Shown: in pieces, positions 30,720 to 42,029 of the stretch
How positions within the stretch are numbered: position 1 is the first letter of the stretch
How the letters are laid out: every line of letters begins with the position of its first letter
NCBI GenBank assembly: GCA_032717465.1
Contig: CM064632.1
Span: forward strand, 28,329,540 to 28,393,539
Direction: 5' to 3'
DNA from: Coenobita brevimanus
Taxonomy: Eukaryota > Arthropoda > Malacostraca > Decapoda > Coenobitidae
Length of the DNA stretch: 64,000 nucleotides
Made by a program: the position numbers and the translations under genes
Notes under the pieces: model-generated
Told to the model about the DNA's origin: nothing
The model's input: the letters and a program-made list of their open reading frames with translations, nothing else
Databases searched by the model: none

Positions 30720-31100
30720 GAGAGATAGGTACCGTATATAGATGAACATATAGCTTACATATAGACAGATATAGATGTACACGGAAAATTACAACTATAC
30801 ACCGATACATACATACAGCACATACATATACACACATAAACAAATGAACGCCAAATAAATAAAAAGCCTAAATATGGGTAGACAGACAGATTGCTAGACA
30901 CAGATTGATAAAGATAGGTGTAAACATCCAAAGAGAAAATTACAATCAACCACATATAAATATACAAACATACGAGTACATACGTACATACATACACACA
31001 TACACACACATACGGCACATACATACGCACACATACAGCACATACACACACATTCACACATACGGAGACATACATATAAACACAGGCAATAACAAGCATG

Positions 31101-31163
<63 letters not shown>
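30720..31163. repeat. Tetranucleotide and (CA)n repeats
   Basis: ATAGATAG- and ACATACATAC-type repeats from about 30715, then a pure (CA)n run at about 31106-31162. The long minus-strand frames rich in Cys and Val come from these repeats. Confidence 0.85.
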
Positions 31164-31166
<3 letters not shown>

Positions 31167-31640
31167 AAACTCGCTGGGCAAACACAAACACGGCTAAAAA
31201 TCAGGCTTGGCAATGGCACAGCCGAGAAAAGCCTAACTGTCACAATAAATATCGCGCTATGCTGAAATAAAAAGTATGGCGGTGTTTTTTCATAAGCATA
31301 AGAGCAATTAAACCGTAAATTTCCTTGCCAGAGTTTCCTTTCCCCTCCCCTCTCTTCCAATCCTTAATTTCAATCCATTCAATTCGAAAACGGCTTTACT
31401 ACATGAAATTCTTTGGTACCACCAGGCAGTTCTACCCAGCTTACAAATTCAACCTTAAATTTCTTGTTCCTCCTTCCCTTCCCCTCTCCTCTTTTCATTT
31501 TTTTTGTTATTCAGTATGAGAACAGTTTTATTATCGGTATTTCATTTCTGCTTCCGCCACACCATTATACTTATACAATAAACATAATTTTTACGTTTGA
31601 AAATAGTTACTGTTTTTCCTAAGTTTAAGAGTAAACAAAC
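31164..31640. other. No gene seen
   Basis: AT-rich, shifting to pyrimidine-rich; no coding evidence. Confidence 0.4.
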
Positions 31641-31644
31641 CGTA

Positions 31645-32160
31645 AACTTCTCATTCCTCTTCCTTTCCTTCCTTCCTCCCTCCTCTCTAGCCGCCTCCCC
31701 CTCTCTCTTCGTCTCCTTTTCCTCCTCCCTTTCTTACCCTCCTCCTCTCCTTCTCCTCTTCCTGTACTTACCTTCCTCCTCTCCTTCTTGTCCTCCCTTC
31801 CTTACCCTCCTCCTCTCCTTCTTGTCCTCCCTTCCTTACCCTCCTCCTCTCCTCCTCCTCCTTTCCTTTCCTCTCCTCCTCCTCCTTTCCTTTCCTCTCC
31901 TTCCTCCTTCTCTCCTTTCCTCTCTCCTCCTCCTCCTCTCCTTTCCTCTCTCTTCCCCCTCTTCTACCTTCTTTCTTCCTTCTCCTCTTCTACCTTCTTC
32001 CTCCCTCCTCCTCTTCCTCTTCTTCTACCTTCTTCCTCCCTCCTCCTCTTCCTCTTCTTCTACCTTCTTCCTTCCTCCTCCTCTTCCTCCTCCTCCTTTT
32101 CATCCTCTTCTGCTTCCTTTTCCTCCTCCTCCTCCTCCCCTTCCTCCTCCTCCTACTTTT
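31645..32160. repeat. Polypyrimidine tract with (CCT)n
   Basis: About 515 bp of C/T with internally repeated phrases such as CTTACCCTCCTCCTCTCCTT (two to three copies near 31735-31855) and TTCTACCTTCTTCCTCCCTC (near 31987-32060). Frames are compositional. Confidence 0.9.
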
Positions 32161-32219
32161 GCCATTTCGATCCTGTTGACGTAAGACGATTTTATTCAGC
32201 TCATGAAAACAACACTTAA

Positions 32220-32805
32220 CCCTGAAACAGTACACCTAGTTGCGCCTATACACCATTAGGACACCTGGGTCTCACAGACCCACAAAATAGAAAAAAAAAA
32301 AAATACTTGTTTTATTTACTGATTCTTTGACCAATCTACAACATTTTTGGTTCAATTTACTATGCAATAATGAATATACAATTAAATTAACATATTTAAA
32401 GCATTTTGGGCAATTTTTGAAAAAAATCTGTACAGTTTCTGTTGACATGGACCCCATAAGAAAAGAAACGACACAATGATGCTCACACTGCTGTCAAAGC
32501 TAGTGGCATGAAGGGTCTTCGTGGTGTGGAGAGGCCAATTCACAGGGTGAAAAAATTTGCATCATACAACAGTAAATTTCAGCCCCCCTTATCCAGTACA
32601 CCTGGGTCTCACAGACCCGACCACGACTTTAGTGTTTTATACACCAAAACAGGAGACCTGGAAAACCACACACCACCTTTAGCATGGGCATCCAAACTTA
32701 GGAAGCTATTGCGAAGGACAGGGGTCCCTGGCATGTAGTAGTTGCTGAACCAGTAAGTGGCAAAAAGTGGCCAGGTCTCTCAGAACTAGGTGTACTGTTT
32801 AAGGG
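32220..32805. mobile_element. piggyBac-like non-autonomous DNA element
   Basis: The left end CCCTGAAACAGTACACCTAG follows a TTAA (32216-32219). The right end, reverse complemented, reads CCCTTAAACAGTACACCTAG, giving about 22 bp of TIR with one mismatch. The right flank is TATT rather than TTAA, so one side of the expected TTAA duplication has mutated. Two subterminal copies of a palindrome (TGGGTCTCACAGACCC, about 32268 and 32602) add structure. The longest internal frame (32508-32738) resembles no transposase. TTAA targeting with a CCC start is characteristic of piggyBac. Confidence 0.65.
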
Positions 32806-32944
32806 TATTCATTACCGTACTCTGGCGTCTCTCCTGCTCTTCCTTCTTCATCCTTCTTTAGCCTCTTCAGCACGAGGACGGCTTAATTATTTCATTCTTG
32901 CAACCACCAGACGATTTTACTCAGCAACAACATGAAGCAGCATT

Positions 32945-33830
32945 TGGAATATAAGGACTGCATATCTGACTTTGCCCTGTGACCACGACCTTTGGCTGAT
33001 TATTTCTCAGAATCAAATCGCGTCACCCATGTCTGACCCTCAGCCCTTCCACTAAGCTTCCTTTAAATCGGATCCAGATTGAGTTGACCTTGCCTTGTGA
33101 TCTTGACCTTTGACCTGTTGATCTCAAGATAGAATGCCTTCATCCTTGTCTGACCTTCCCCATTTCCACAGTTTGGTCCATATCGAATTTATTCTTAATC
33201 ACTGGGTTGAACTTATGACCTTAGCCCTCACACTGACCTCTGATGGACTTCTAAAAATCGAATCCCTTCATCCTTGCTTTATCCCAAACCCGTCCACAAA
33301 GTTTCGCTTAAATCTGATTAAAACTGCAATAGTTGATCTTGCAACACAACCTTAACCTTTGATTTACTGTTCTAAGGAACACCTTTCCTTACCCTCAACC
33401 CTTCCACCAAGTTTGCTTTAAATCATCAAAACACATTTACTTATTTCCTGAACACACAACTACACAGAGGATGAAGTTTGACCTTATCCTGTGACCTTGA
33501 CTGTTGACTGATTGCTCTGAAATTGAATCCCTTCGTCCCTGTCCTAACCTCAACCCTCGCAAAAGTCCGGTCTAATTCAGATCAACAATGTTTAAGTTAA
33601 CATGACCTCTGACCCTGAGACTTTGACGAAGGACTGATAGTTCTAAAAATCGAATCTCCTCACCCTTGTTCTACCGTGACTCCTTCCACGAAGATTGGTC
33701 TAAATCGGATCATAACAGTTAAAGCTGACCTTGCCATATAACTTGACCTTTAACATTTTTTTCTAAAAAGTTGATCCCTTAGCTGACCCTCAATCCTCCC
33801 ATCAAGTTGCGCATGTTTACACGCAGGTAT
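32945..33830. repeat. Degenerate satellite with TGACCTTGACC motifs, array 1
   Basis: About eight divergent units of roughly 100-115 bp. Each has a TGACCTTGACCTTTGAC-like phrase, then a short AT-rich link with TCTAAAAATCGAATCCCTTC, then a CTTCCACAAAGTTTGGTCTA-like phrase. Identity between units is low. Related arrays lie at 60475-61150 and from 63855 to the window end. Confidence 0.75.
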
Positions 33831-33902
33831 ACACAGAATAAAACATTACAATCCACTGGCTATCGCATGCTGCAATAAACACAGCTTTAATAACATAATA
33901 AA

Positions 33903-33943
<41 letters not shown>

Positions 33944-34784
33944 CGTGACACTTTTTGTCGAAAGATGAGGGAGTATGATGGGAGAAGGGTAACAGGGGGT
34001 AAGACGCGTGGGGAGGGAGGGGACGGTAGGAGTCTTCCACCAGAACATTCTGCGGCGCTGCGACATGAAACATCAAGACACAAAACACGTCACCTCATTT
34101 GGGGTCTGAGTAAGTAAGCAGAATGGACCCAAAGCAAAGTCCTTCAGCCAACAACAGAACCAGTAACCGCCCCTGGCAAAGCCACTTAGGGTAATACCTC
34201 AGTTCGACTTCGGCTTGTCAGGAATAACACTAGGGAGGAAAAAAAAAATTAAAAAGGCATATTTTTTGTCGCGGTATAGGCTACGCTCTTTCTGCTACCG
34301 GTATGATCGAAATTTCTGCATTTTCATTGTATAAAGATATTTTTCTGGTCACATATCATCATCATCATCATCATCATAGTCATCATCATCAATCATTTAG
34401 GGTGGGCAAGATCCAGCAACAGGAAAACAAAGCACAAAAAACTATGAACATTTTCTGTGTCTACGGTATATGTCGTATGTTTTTTTTTTCATAATCATCA
34501 TTATTATAATCATCATCATCTATCATCATCATCATTATCGTCGTCGTCGTCATTCATCCTTTAGACTGGTATGGATTAAAAAAAAAAAAAAAGTAAGAGG
34601 AAGTATCTACATTCTTAGTACATACTACACATACAATTTTTTGCTTTAGGGTGCACATCATCACCACCACCACCACCACCATCATCATTATCACTGAACA
34701 GGGGAAGGCATCATTCGGAGGCCGTATTACAGATGGCATTATAGGCTTCTCTGCACGCTATTCTTGGCGATTTATTATACTGTA
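33831..34784. other. No gene seen; several triplet repeats
   Basis: Contains (TAA)n at about 33896-33943, (ATC)n at about 34346-34395 and 34498-34555, and (CAC/CAT)n at about 34656-34695. Nothing codes. Confidence 0.6.
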
Positions 34785-34792
34785 CATAACAT

Positions 34793-34901
34793 TAGGGTTG
34801 CCATATTTGTACACACAAAATACAAGACACCTCACCTGAAACCCATGCTCCCCCCCCCCCCGGGCCCCAACACACACTTTAGGCCTTTGGCATTATGGAA
34901 C

Positions 34902-34937
<36 letters not shown>

Positions 34938-35807
34938 CATATATACAGTACATCCCCACAGTATGCGAGATCCGAGTACGTGATTCCCCTTGTACGCGAG
35001 GACCTATTTTTTCTTTTTTTTTTAGTGTACTTTTTATTACTACGCAAACTGAACTCCTTGTAAGCGAGACGGGCAGCGAAGAGTGGCCCAAATCTGGGGT
35101 TACCCCGAGTACGCGACATTGGCCCCCCAAGAAATGATAACAAGTAAAGGTGAGCAGCCATATTCTTGTTGGTTGAGTTAAGCCATATCCTTGTTGATTT
35201 ACCTAGTAAAGCCATAATCTTGCTGGTTTACTTTATCTTAGGTAATATATCTTGGATACTTTCCCTGTATAGTACAATACTTAGGTCTGAAAGGAGTCTC
35301 AAGGGTTGCCCATGAAGGGGGGTGCCGCCCATTTGTAATTTTTCCCTTAAGTTTATGTATTCACAGTACGCGAATTCCTAGTACACGACGTCCTCTGCCG
35401 CCCATATAGGCAAGTACTAGGGGGATGTACTGTATATATATATACACACATACACACACCAGTACTGCTGTACTGTACCACAATCTTTAGTCTTTTTTAC
35501 AATATAATGGACAACAGGCAAAGTACAGAACTGGCTAGTTTATGACTGAAAAATGCTAAAGCGTCTTAGATGCAGGACAGGATCCTAAGAATAACAAATG
35601 TTATAGTGTAAAAATGAAAACAAAGCCAATAACTGTGTGCAATTACCATTTTTTTTATGGGTTTGTTATAGCCACCACCACTAAGTAGCTATGGAAAAAA
35701 AAAAAAGTTCGTGGCTGAACAAGAGGAAAACTCAGGGCATTTTAGCTAGCTGCTAACGCTAACCCAGCCAAGTTGGCAACTCTTACCAGTTGACGAAAAC
35801 AACTACA

Positions 35808-35846
<39 letters not shown>

Positions 35847-36004
35847 ACAGAGTTAAATGGTACGGTATGTTAAATTCTTTGAGAAAAAGTGATCGAAGCT
35901 GAAATTTTGGACTTTTGGAGAATTTTTAAAATTCCTCCCGGACGAAGATTTTGACACCTAAATGCAGGACATGTCCAGGAAAATCCGGACGTATGGCAAC
36001 TCTA
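34793..36004. mobile_element. hAT-like DNA element containing a nested pogo-like element
   Basis: The left terminus TAGGGTTGCCATA and the right terminus (reverse complement TAGAGTTGCCATA) differ at one base. Both are flanked by ATAACAT (34786-34792 and 36005-36011), a 7-bp direct repeat consistent with the 8-bp duplication of hAT-type elements. The interior carries no transposase. A pogo-like element at 34946-35432 and a (CT)n run at about 35811-35842 lie inside it. Confidence 0.6.
34946..35432. mobile_element. pogo/Tigger-like non-autonomous element
   Basis: Terminal inverted repeats CAGTACATCCCC / GGGGATGTACTG are perfect over 12 bp and flanked by TA on both sides. Subterminal regions repeat a GTACGCGA-like motif at least five times (GTATGCGAGA, GTACGTGATT, GTACGCGAGG, GTACGCGACA, GTACGCGAAT). 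A CAGT start, TA duplication and such subterminal motifs are typical of pogo-type elements. It inserted in a (TA)n run within the hAT-like element. No transposase is present. Confidence 0.7.
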
Positions 36005-36011
36005 ATAACAT

Positions 36012-36870
36012 GTAATAGGTGTCCACACTGGAAGTTTGGAACGTGTTCGAGCAAGCGAGCAAGTCAGGCAGTTGTCTCCAGAACGACAGCAACTTGCTAA
36101 GCTGAACACTGTAGTAAAAGTAGTCAAATGCTGACTTTGCTTTTTGCTCGTTCACAAAAATTACTTTCACCAAATCTATCGGTGTGCTCTGATTTGAATC
36201 AGAAATCAGAAGTTCAGAGTTTCTTACCTCAATCAGGGTATTGTATTAGTTTGACTCGGATTCAGTAAAAAAATCCCCCCCCCCCAAAAAAAAAAGCCAA
36301 ACAGAAGATATTATTTGTTTTGAAAAGGCAAAACCTGGTTGCTCTAAGCAATCATCGGAAAATACTGCTGCGCTACACACGCAACCTTAGACAGTTACTT
36401 CCTGCGCAGCGGCTGTTATGCTAATCTGCCTTATAAAAAATGATTTCCTCAATTTACGGAATTACTTTTGGGAATTACGAGTTGTCTATGAAATGAAAAT
36501 AGTTGAGGATTTTCATGCGATTTCCGAATTGGTGTCTGTCTTTCTTGTAACTTCAAAATTGGCTGAGATATCCAAAAAAGTTCGCTACTGTACTACAGAG
36601 TTTTCCTTCCGACCCCTGCCCCATTTCTTGCTGATGCGAAAAATCTTTCGTTCGGGTACATATATCGGGGGTTCAAACTATAACTAAATTTGGTGTTCGA
36701 GCGAGCGATCCTGTCATTCTCTTTAATGTTATCTATTCCTAGTGTCAATAATTGTTGTCCCATTATCGTAGAGAACTGACAGGTGTAATATGCAAAATAA
36801 ATCGCAAGGAAAAATGTGTTACAAAGCGCCCTATAAGGTACTACCTAAAAAACGGTCCAAGAACAGTGGC
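36012..36870. other. No gene seen; family B-like end at 36780-36830
   Basis: Contains a diverged right end of family B (TGCAAAATAAATCGCAAGGA then TGTGTTACAAAGCGCC). The matching left end was not located. No coding frame recognised. Confidence 0.4.
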
Positions 36871-36872
36871 GT

Positions 36873-36873
<1 letters not shown>

Positions 36874-36916
<43 letters not shown>
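36874..36916. repeat. (GA)n microsatellite
   Basis: Pure GA repeat, about 21 units. Confidence 0.95.
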
Positions 36917-36923
<7 letters not shown>

Positions 36924-37136
36924 CCTACCTGGTTGTAGGTGTAATCAGTACCAACCCAGTGAAACTATTTTTTTTTCTTTGTATCCACTGACTCTCCCTT
37001 CTGGATAAAATGAACCTGCTCCTGGCTGCAGTGGACCTCGTAATTTGATTAAAAGTCGTATTTTCGTAAAATCAACAGCCTAACCAAAACTAGCATCATC
37101 GTAGTGAGCAAATTAAATGGTTCATGCTTAGAAAAT

Positions 37137-37292
37137 CTGTTTATCTACTGCCAGTTGCCTTAATCCCGGAGCAAGTGACCACAAATAAATCGCCTCCAAG
37201 TCATCCTGCCCTTCGCCACCGGGCTGCCTTTCTCCAACTCACAACACCCTCATTCATATCACCACTCCACCCCTCCACCTCATCCAGAATCT
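37137..37292 (-). mobile_element. Degraded RTE-like LINE 3' end
   Basis: The order GTTTATCTACTGCCAGTTGC, AAATAAATCGCCTCCAAGTC, CCACTCCACCCCTCCACCTC parallels the reverse complement of 46800-46975, the 3' end of the LINE at 46070-46989. No intact frame remains. The left edge holds a remnant of the tetranucleotide tail. Confidence 0.65.
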
Positions 37293-37884
37293 CATCTCAG
37301 AATGCGTCTAGTCTAATGGTATAAACACTCTCCTCTTGACTGTCTTCAGTTGCCTATAATCTTCAAATGAAACCCTGTCGCAGAATTTTTTGACCAGCAA
37401 GCAAACTTTTGAGGCAAGATGACTGATTTTTTTTTTTTTTAACTCTGGCTGTAAATTTTGAAAGCTCTGTCTATCTCCGAGATAAAATAATGACTGGTTC
37501 AGAGGGAAGAGGAGGAGGAGGAGGAGGAGGAGGGCAGGGAAACAGGAAGGGAGAATACGAGAATGGAAAGGAACATAAAAACAGGGCAAGAAAAATGGCC
37601 AAAACATGGACACAGAAAAGAATCTCGAAAGGACACACGAAATGGCAGCTACATAAAAAATTTTAAGAAAATAAAAAATAGGGGGACACAGAAGGGGACG
37701 AAGCACAGGCTAGGGAAAAAAAAAGGGGGGGTGGGGGTGACGGGAAACGAGAAACTTGCCGGATAAAAGACTGACATAAATGTGGCTAAAAAGTTAAAGA
37801 TGCATACCCTGAACAAAAATGGGGAAAACAGGACAAAAATACCAAACTGGGAATTGATGAAAATGAGAAGAAATGGGTAGAGAG
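37293..37884. other. No gene seen; purine-rich
   Basis: GA-rich from about 37500 with (GGA)n at about 37507-37532. The frames are compositional. Confidence 0.5.
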
Positions 37885-37885
37885 A

Positions 37886-37933
37886 CATAAAACAATAGCA
37901 GAAAACACGATGAGAAATATAATATGAAGACAA

Positions 37934-37967
<34 letters not shown>

Positions 37968-38011
37968 AAAACAATGGTAGAAAACACGATGAGAAATATA
38001 ATATGAAGACA

Positions 38012-38048
<37 letters not shown>

Positions 38049-38112
38049 AAAACAATGGTAGAAAACACGATGAGAAATATAATATGAAGACAAGGGAGAG
38101 AGAGAGAGAGAG
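37886..38112. repeat. About 80-bp tandem repeat with embedded (GA)n
   Basis: Three units start at 37886, 37965 and 38046. Each reads TATAAAACAATGGTAGAAAA, then CACGATGAGAAATATAATAT and GAAGACAAGG, followed by (GA)n of 10-19 units. Units two and three are nearly identical. A truncated fourth unit begins at about 38113. Confidence 0.9.
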
Positions 38113-38184
38113 GACCATAACAGTATCGAAAAATGACTAAAAACAAAAAAGTTTGGCAATAAATTCTTCCTCACTCCCAACACA

Positions 38185-38186
<2 letters not shown>

Positions 38187-38238
<52 letters not shown>

Positions 38239-38322
38239 CAAGGATAAACTAAAGATAAAAAAGGGAATATTGTAAAGAAGCGGTTAATCGACAAAAAAAA
38301 AAAAAAAATAGCTACCTTCAGT

Positions 38323-38371
<49 letters not shown>
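38187..38371. repeat. (CT)n, poly(A) and (CA)n cluster
   Basis: (CT)n at about 38188-38234, an A run at about 38293-38308, and (CA)n at about 38326-38371. Confidence 0.9.
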
Positions 38372-38376
<5 letters not shown>

Positions 38377-39130
38377 AACTACGAAACAACAAGTAATTTT
38401 TCCAACAATTACTTATGAACCATTAACCTTCTGACTCCTGTGACGTAAGCCTTTCTTCTTTTCATCCTCTCATTTTTTATTAAAGTTTATGGTAGTTTGA
38501 GGAGTTAGAGTTTTCCTTCAATATTAACTTTCACGAGTAGAGATTCTTCCTTCATTGTCTGAAGCTTCACAGAATAATATAAATTAATATAAACATATAT
38601 AAATAAGAATAAAAAAAAAAAATAAGTCACCAATTTGATGGGGTTAAGAAACATTTTAGAAAACTATCCAAACTGATTCGCAGAAAATTTCCAAAGATAT
38701 ACGAAGGACAGTAACGCCGTGTCTTGAACTTTACTTTTTTTTTCTTTTTTCTTTTTTTTTTTGCAGAAGATGAACACAGGAAGGAAAACCAAACTGATCA
38801 AAAAATAATAATTCCATACACCAGATTACAGGCGTCCTCCATTCAAAAAATGCCTGTGACATGGAGGGCAAATCCCTAATCTTTAACTGTCATTAATGGA
38901 ATACCTGTGTTTACTAGGTTTGGTCAGCCTGCATCCCATATTACAGAGTGCATTTAGCAACTTTAAAGTGAGGGTAAAGTCTACCTTCGTCGCGTGCTTT
39001 AGAAATTATTGCAAGGAAATTAAATTATACATTGTATATTTCAACTGAAGATTTAAGCATGTAACCCAAAGACCTGCCAATCAGTGAATGCCAGAGTGAT
39101 CCAGGATGCTCTTGATAAGAATGCCTCCAA
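38372..39130. other. No gene seen
   Basis: AT-rich with T runs near 38737-38762; no domain-bearing frame. Confidence 0.45.
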
Positions 39131-39134
39131 ATGC

Positions 39135-39835
39135 CTGTCTTCTAGGTGGCACAGCGGGTTTCTTAGCACATTTTCCGCGGCGATTTTGTTTTTATGAATA
39201 GTTTTAATTAGAGATGTTTTATGCCTAGTTTTAATTAGAGTTGTTTTATGCATGGATTCCAGCACATCTTCTGTAGTGATTTAGTTTTTATGTAGTTTTT
39301 TTTTTTTTTTTTTTTTTTTTTTATAGATTCCAGCACATCTGTAGTGATTTAGTTTTTATGTAGTTGTTTTATGCGCAGATATTTAGTGTCCTTGACGTTT
39401 TTCCATAGATGGTAATACTAGATAACTTTTATTTATGTATTATTCTGTAGATACTGTATGTATATATTTGATCCTTGTTCTGCTTTTACTCTTGTTGTAT
39501 GCCGGTAATGTCCTCTGTTGTTACGCTGCCATTTTTTTTCTTTTTTCTTTTTTTTTTTTTTTGTAATGTAATCAGTCAGTCCGTAACGAATCCCATTGTA
39601 TATTACGTCAACTTGCTTATACATGTAAACACTATACTCTTAAGATTCACATACTTTGCATTAATAAAATACATGTGGATCTGAGATATGCAGAATAAAT
39701 ATCCAGCGAGCCGCTGTTACGAATATCCACACGACTTCTAATAAACACAAGTGAATACTGAGGTGAAATGTGCAGAATAAATCGCAAACGTGCCGCTGTT
39801 AGGAAGCCTCATTTGCCACCTAAAATACAGCCGTC
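39135..39835. mobile_element. Foldback-like element with multiple family B-type ends
   Basis: The left side has three successive versions of AGCACATNTTCNGNAGTGATTTTGTTTTTATG-like sequence (about 39162-39195, 39260-39292, 39330-39360). The right side has two inverted counterparts (about 39688-39730 and 39762-39830, including AGAATAAATCGC and GTGCCGCTGTTAGGAAGCCT). The outermost ends TCTAGGTGGCACAGCGGGTT and, inverted, TTTAGGTGGCAAATGAGGCT also match. Repeated inverted termini suggest a foldback architecture. Confidence 0.45.
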
Positions 39836-40317
39836 ACCACTCCCCTTCGTCCCGCCACTCCAAGCCACCTTACTTCATTTACCATCATTTTCTCTATCCT
39901 TCCATTTCACCTTCAGTCTTCCTATTCCTCTGGATCACCAAGCCTATGCAAACCTTCAGGAGACACACAGCGATATGGGGAACGAAAAATTACCAGGGGA
40001 AAATAGCCCAAAAACTGAAACATAGAAGGAAAATATACTGGGATTAAGAACGGTGATACATATAACACAAGACAGGAAAGGTATACCGGTATCACAAGAA
40101 CTGATGTGAAAGGAAGAGGATGGAGAGTTGCTGGAAGGGAAGAGGAAGGCAAGAAAAATTACAAAACAAAGATTATATAAAAAAAAAAGTTGAACAAAAC
40201 AGGAAAAAATAGCTACACAAACATAATCTGAGAAAGCAAGAAAAAGAACATAATATATCAAAACAAATGCCAAAAACACATAATAGAACAAGAGCAGAAT
40301 TGCTCGGGGACCTGCGG
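39836..40317. other. No gene seen
   Basis: A-rich, shifting from pyrimidine-leaning to purine-leaning; no recognised frame. Confidence 0.4.
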
Positions 40318-40489
40318 CGATGTTCTGGTTTCAAACAGTTTGCGTCAAAAGTAACTAGCCTTAACAAAGAGAGATCCACTACACATATTTTGGAGGTGCC
40401 TTGCGATGTTCTGGTTTCAAACAGTTTGCGTCAAAAGTAACTAGCCTTAACAAAGAGAGATCCACTACACATATTTTGGAGGTGCCTTG
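40318..40489 (+). repeat. Perfect 86-bp tandem duplication
   Basis: Units 40318-40403 and 40404-40489 appear identical over all 86 bases, starting CGATGTTCTGGTTTCAAACA and ending GGAGGTGCCTTG. This is either a very recent duplication or an assembly artefact. Confidence 0.95.
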
Positions 40490-40741
40490 GCAGAGTTACC
40501 CACTACATTTACAAAACTTTTCGTTAGATGGCGCCACCTTAGGTGTCAGCTGGTGGCAGATTTGGATTCTCCATATCAAAATCCCTTGTATGGTACCACT
40601 ATTGTCTCCAAAGACTTCTTTTTTAAAAACTCGCCAAAAGCAGAAGAATGTTGGCCACTCACTGACCTGCTGGCTATCGCCGCAGGTAAAAACGGCCACC
40701 AAAGAGCTCCCACACATGCAAGGATGAGTAACGAAGATTGA
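40487..40741 (+). CDS. Unrecognised 84-codon open frame (doubtful)
   Basis: The frame opens at a non-ATG start (TTG) just inside the end of the duplication and ends at a TGA. The translation is of balanced composition (GTTIVSKDFFFKNSPKAEEC, then PLTDLLAIAAGKNGH), unlike the low-complexity frames around it. A GCAGGTAAAA at about 40681-40692 could serve as a splice donor. No family was recognised. Confidence 0.18.
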   Translation: MAELPTTFTKLFVRWRHLRCQLVADLDSPYQNPLYGTTIVSKDFFFKNSPKAEECWPLTDLLAIAAGKNGHQRAPTHARMSNED

Positions 40742-41757
40742 AATACAGAGAAGAAAAAAACTCGACAACAAATAAAATAATTAGGCTATATAACTAAACA
40801 GCAGAAGAAAAAGAGGGACTTAAATGGAGGGGAAGAAAATGTAATAAACAAAGACAGAGAAAGGTACAGACAGGAACCAAAGCAGTACATAGAAAGCAAA
40901 ATAACAAACAAAAACACAGATCCTGGAAATCTGACTCAAGAAAGAAAGGACAAAGGAACAAGAGTCGATAGATAAATGGTGGGAAGGCGGAAAAGAAAAA
41001 AAACTAAGACACAAAGTAATTACTGTGAACCAAAACAAAAGAACAGAAAAGGAAAAAAGGCTTCAAGAAACCTCACCAAAGAAAGGGGGAAAAAAAACAA
41101 GAGGGTGGCGAGCTGCATGAAGAAGAGGAGGGCATAAAGAACTATGAATAAAGAAGAGGGTGAGGGCAAGGATGATAAAAGAGTCAGGAAGACATCCAAT
41201 TAAAGCAGAGATGAAGGGAAGAGCGGGTATACGAGACAGAGAGGACGAGAGAAGGTAGGAATATCTTACAGGAAAGATGGGAGGAAAGGAGGAAGGGGGA
41301 AGAGGGGCTGTAAAAAGAAAGGAAAAGAAGAGGACAAGAAAATGGAGAAAAGATGAGAAATGGGATGAGTAAATGAAAGTGAAAGAGACTAGAGGAAGAA
41401 GGAGCAGGGAGGGAAAGGAGAGGTTGGGTAGAGGGAAGGAGACATGAGGGAAGTGGAAGAAAGAAATGGAGTTGAGAGGAAGGGAGGGAGGGATGAAGGG
41501 AAGAGAATATAACCAATGGGAGAGAGAACACAAAAGGGAGGAGAGAGAGGAGGAATCTCTCAAGAAGTAGGGAGAGGGAGGAGGATGGAAAATACGAAAG
41601 GAGGAGACTGCAAGATTTGGAAGGACGGGAGATGTAAAGACATAGTTCAGAGAGGAGTGCAAGAGGAGAAAAGGATGGGTGAGGATGTAAATAAGAGAGA
41701 ACATGGTACAGAGAAGAGCAGTAAAGTCAAATACAGGCCAGGGGGGAGGAAAGAATG
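40742..41757. repeat. Long polypurine tract
   Basis: About 1 kb of A/G-rich sequence, densest at 41260-41750. The minus-strand Ser/Leu/Phe-rich frames are artefacts. Confidence 0.8.
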
Positions 41758-41834
41758 AGAGGTGATTATTATAAGCTGTTAAAATCCAAGCGCAAATTCA
41801 GGACTTAATGTTGACATGACGTCACTCTGGATTA

Positions 41835-41950
41835 TTAGTCACCCTTGACTTCGATGACGATGGGCTACAGAGCCTAGCTCCGGACCCCTACCCTCCTTTA
41901 GGGGGCAGCAAAAGAACTGGATGGGTAGATGGATGGATGGATGGATGAGC
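41835..41950 (+). mobile_element. Probable LINE 3'-end remnant with (GATG)n tail
   Basis: A hairpin-like CCCTCCTTTAGGGGGCAGC segment is followed by a (GATG)n tail at about 41929-41947. The arrangement parallels the 3' end of the LINE ending at 45170 (CCTTTCCTTGGGGGAAGCAG then a GATA tail), so this is probably the last bases of a related element. Confidence 0.45.
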
Positions 41951-42029
41951 CAAGGTCAAAGAAGTTTGTTTTATATTTTTGCCTTAAATCCACATGAATC
42001 ATCTCTTTTTTATTTTACTCATGACAGCG

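Noticed and set aside
30755..31360. Minus-strand Cys/Val-rich frame of 201 codons
   Set aside because: Produced by (CA)n and ACAT repeats.
31597..32184. Open frames of 195 and 143 codons
   Set aside because: CT-rich low complexity; overlapping frames are all open.
41063..41704. Minus-strand open frame of 213 codons
   Set aside because: Shadow of the A/G-rich tract at 40742-41757.
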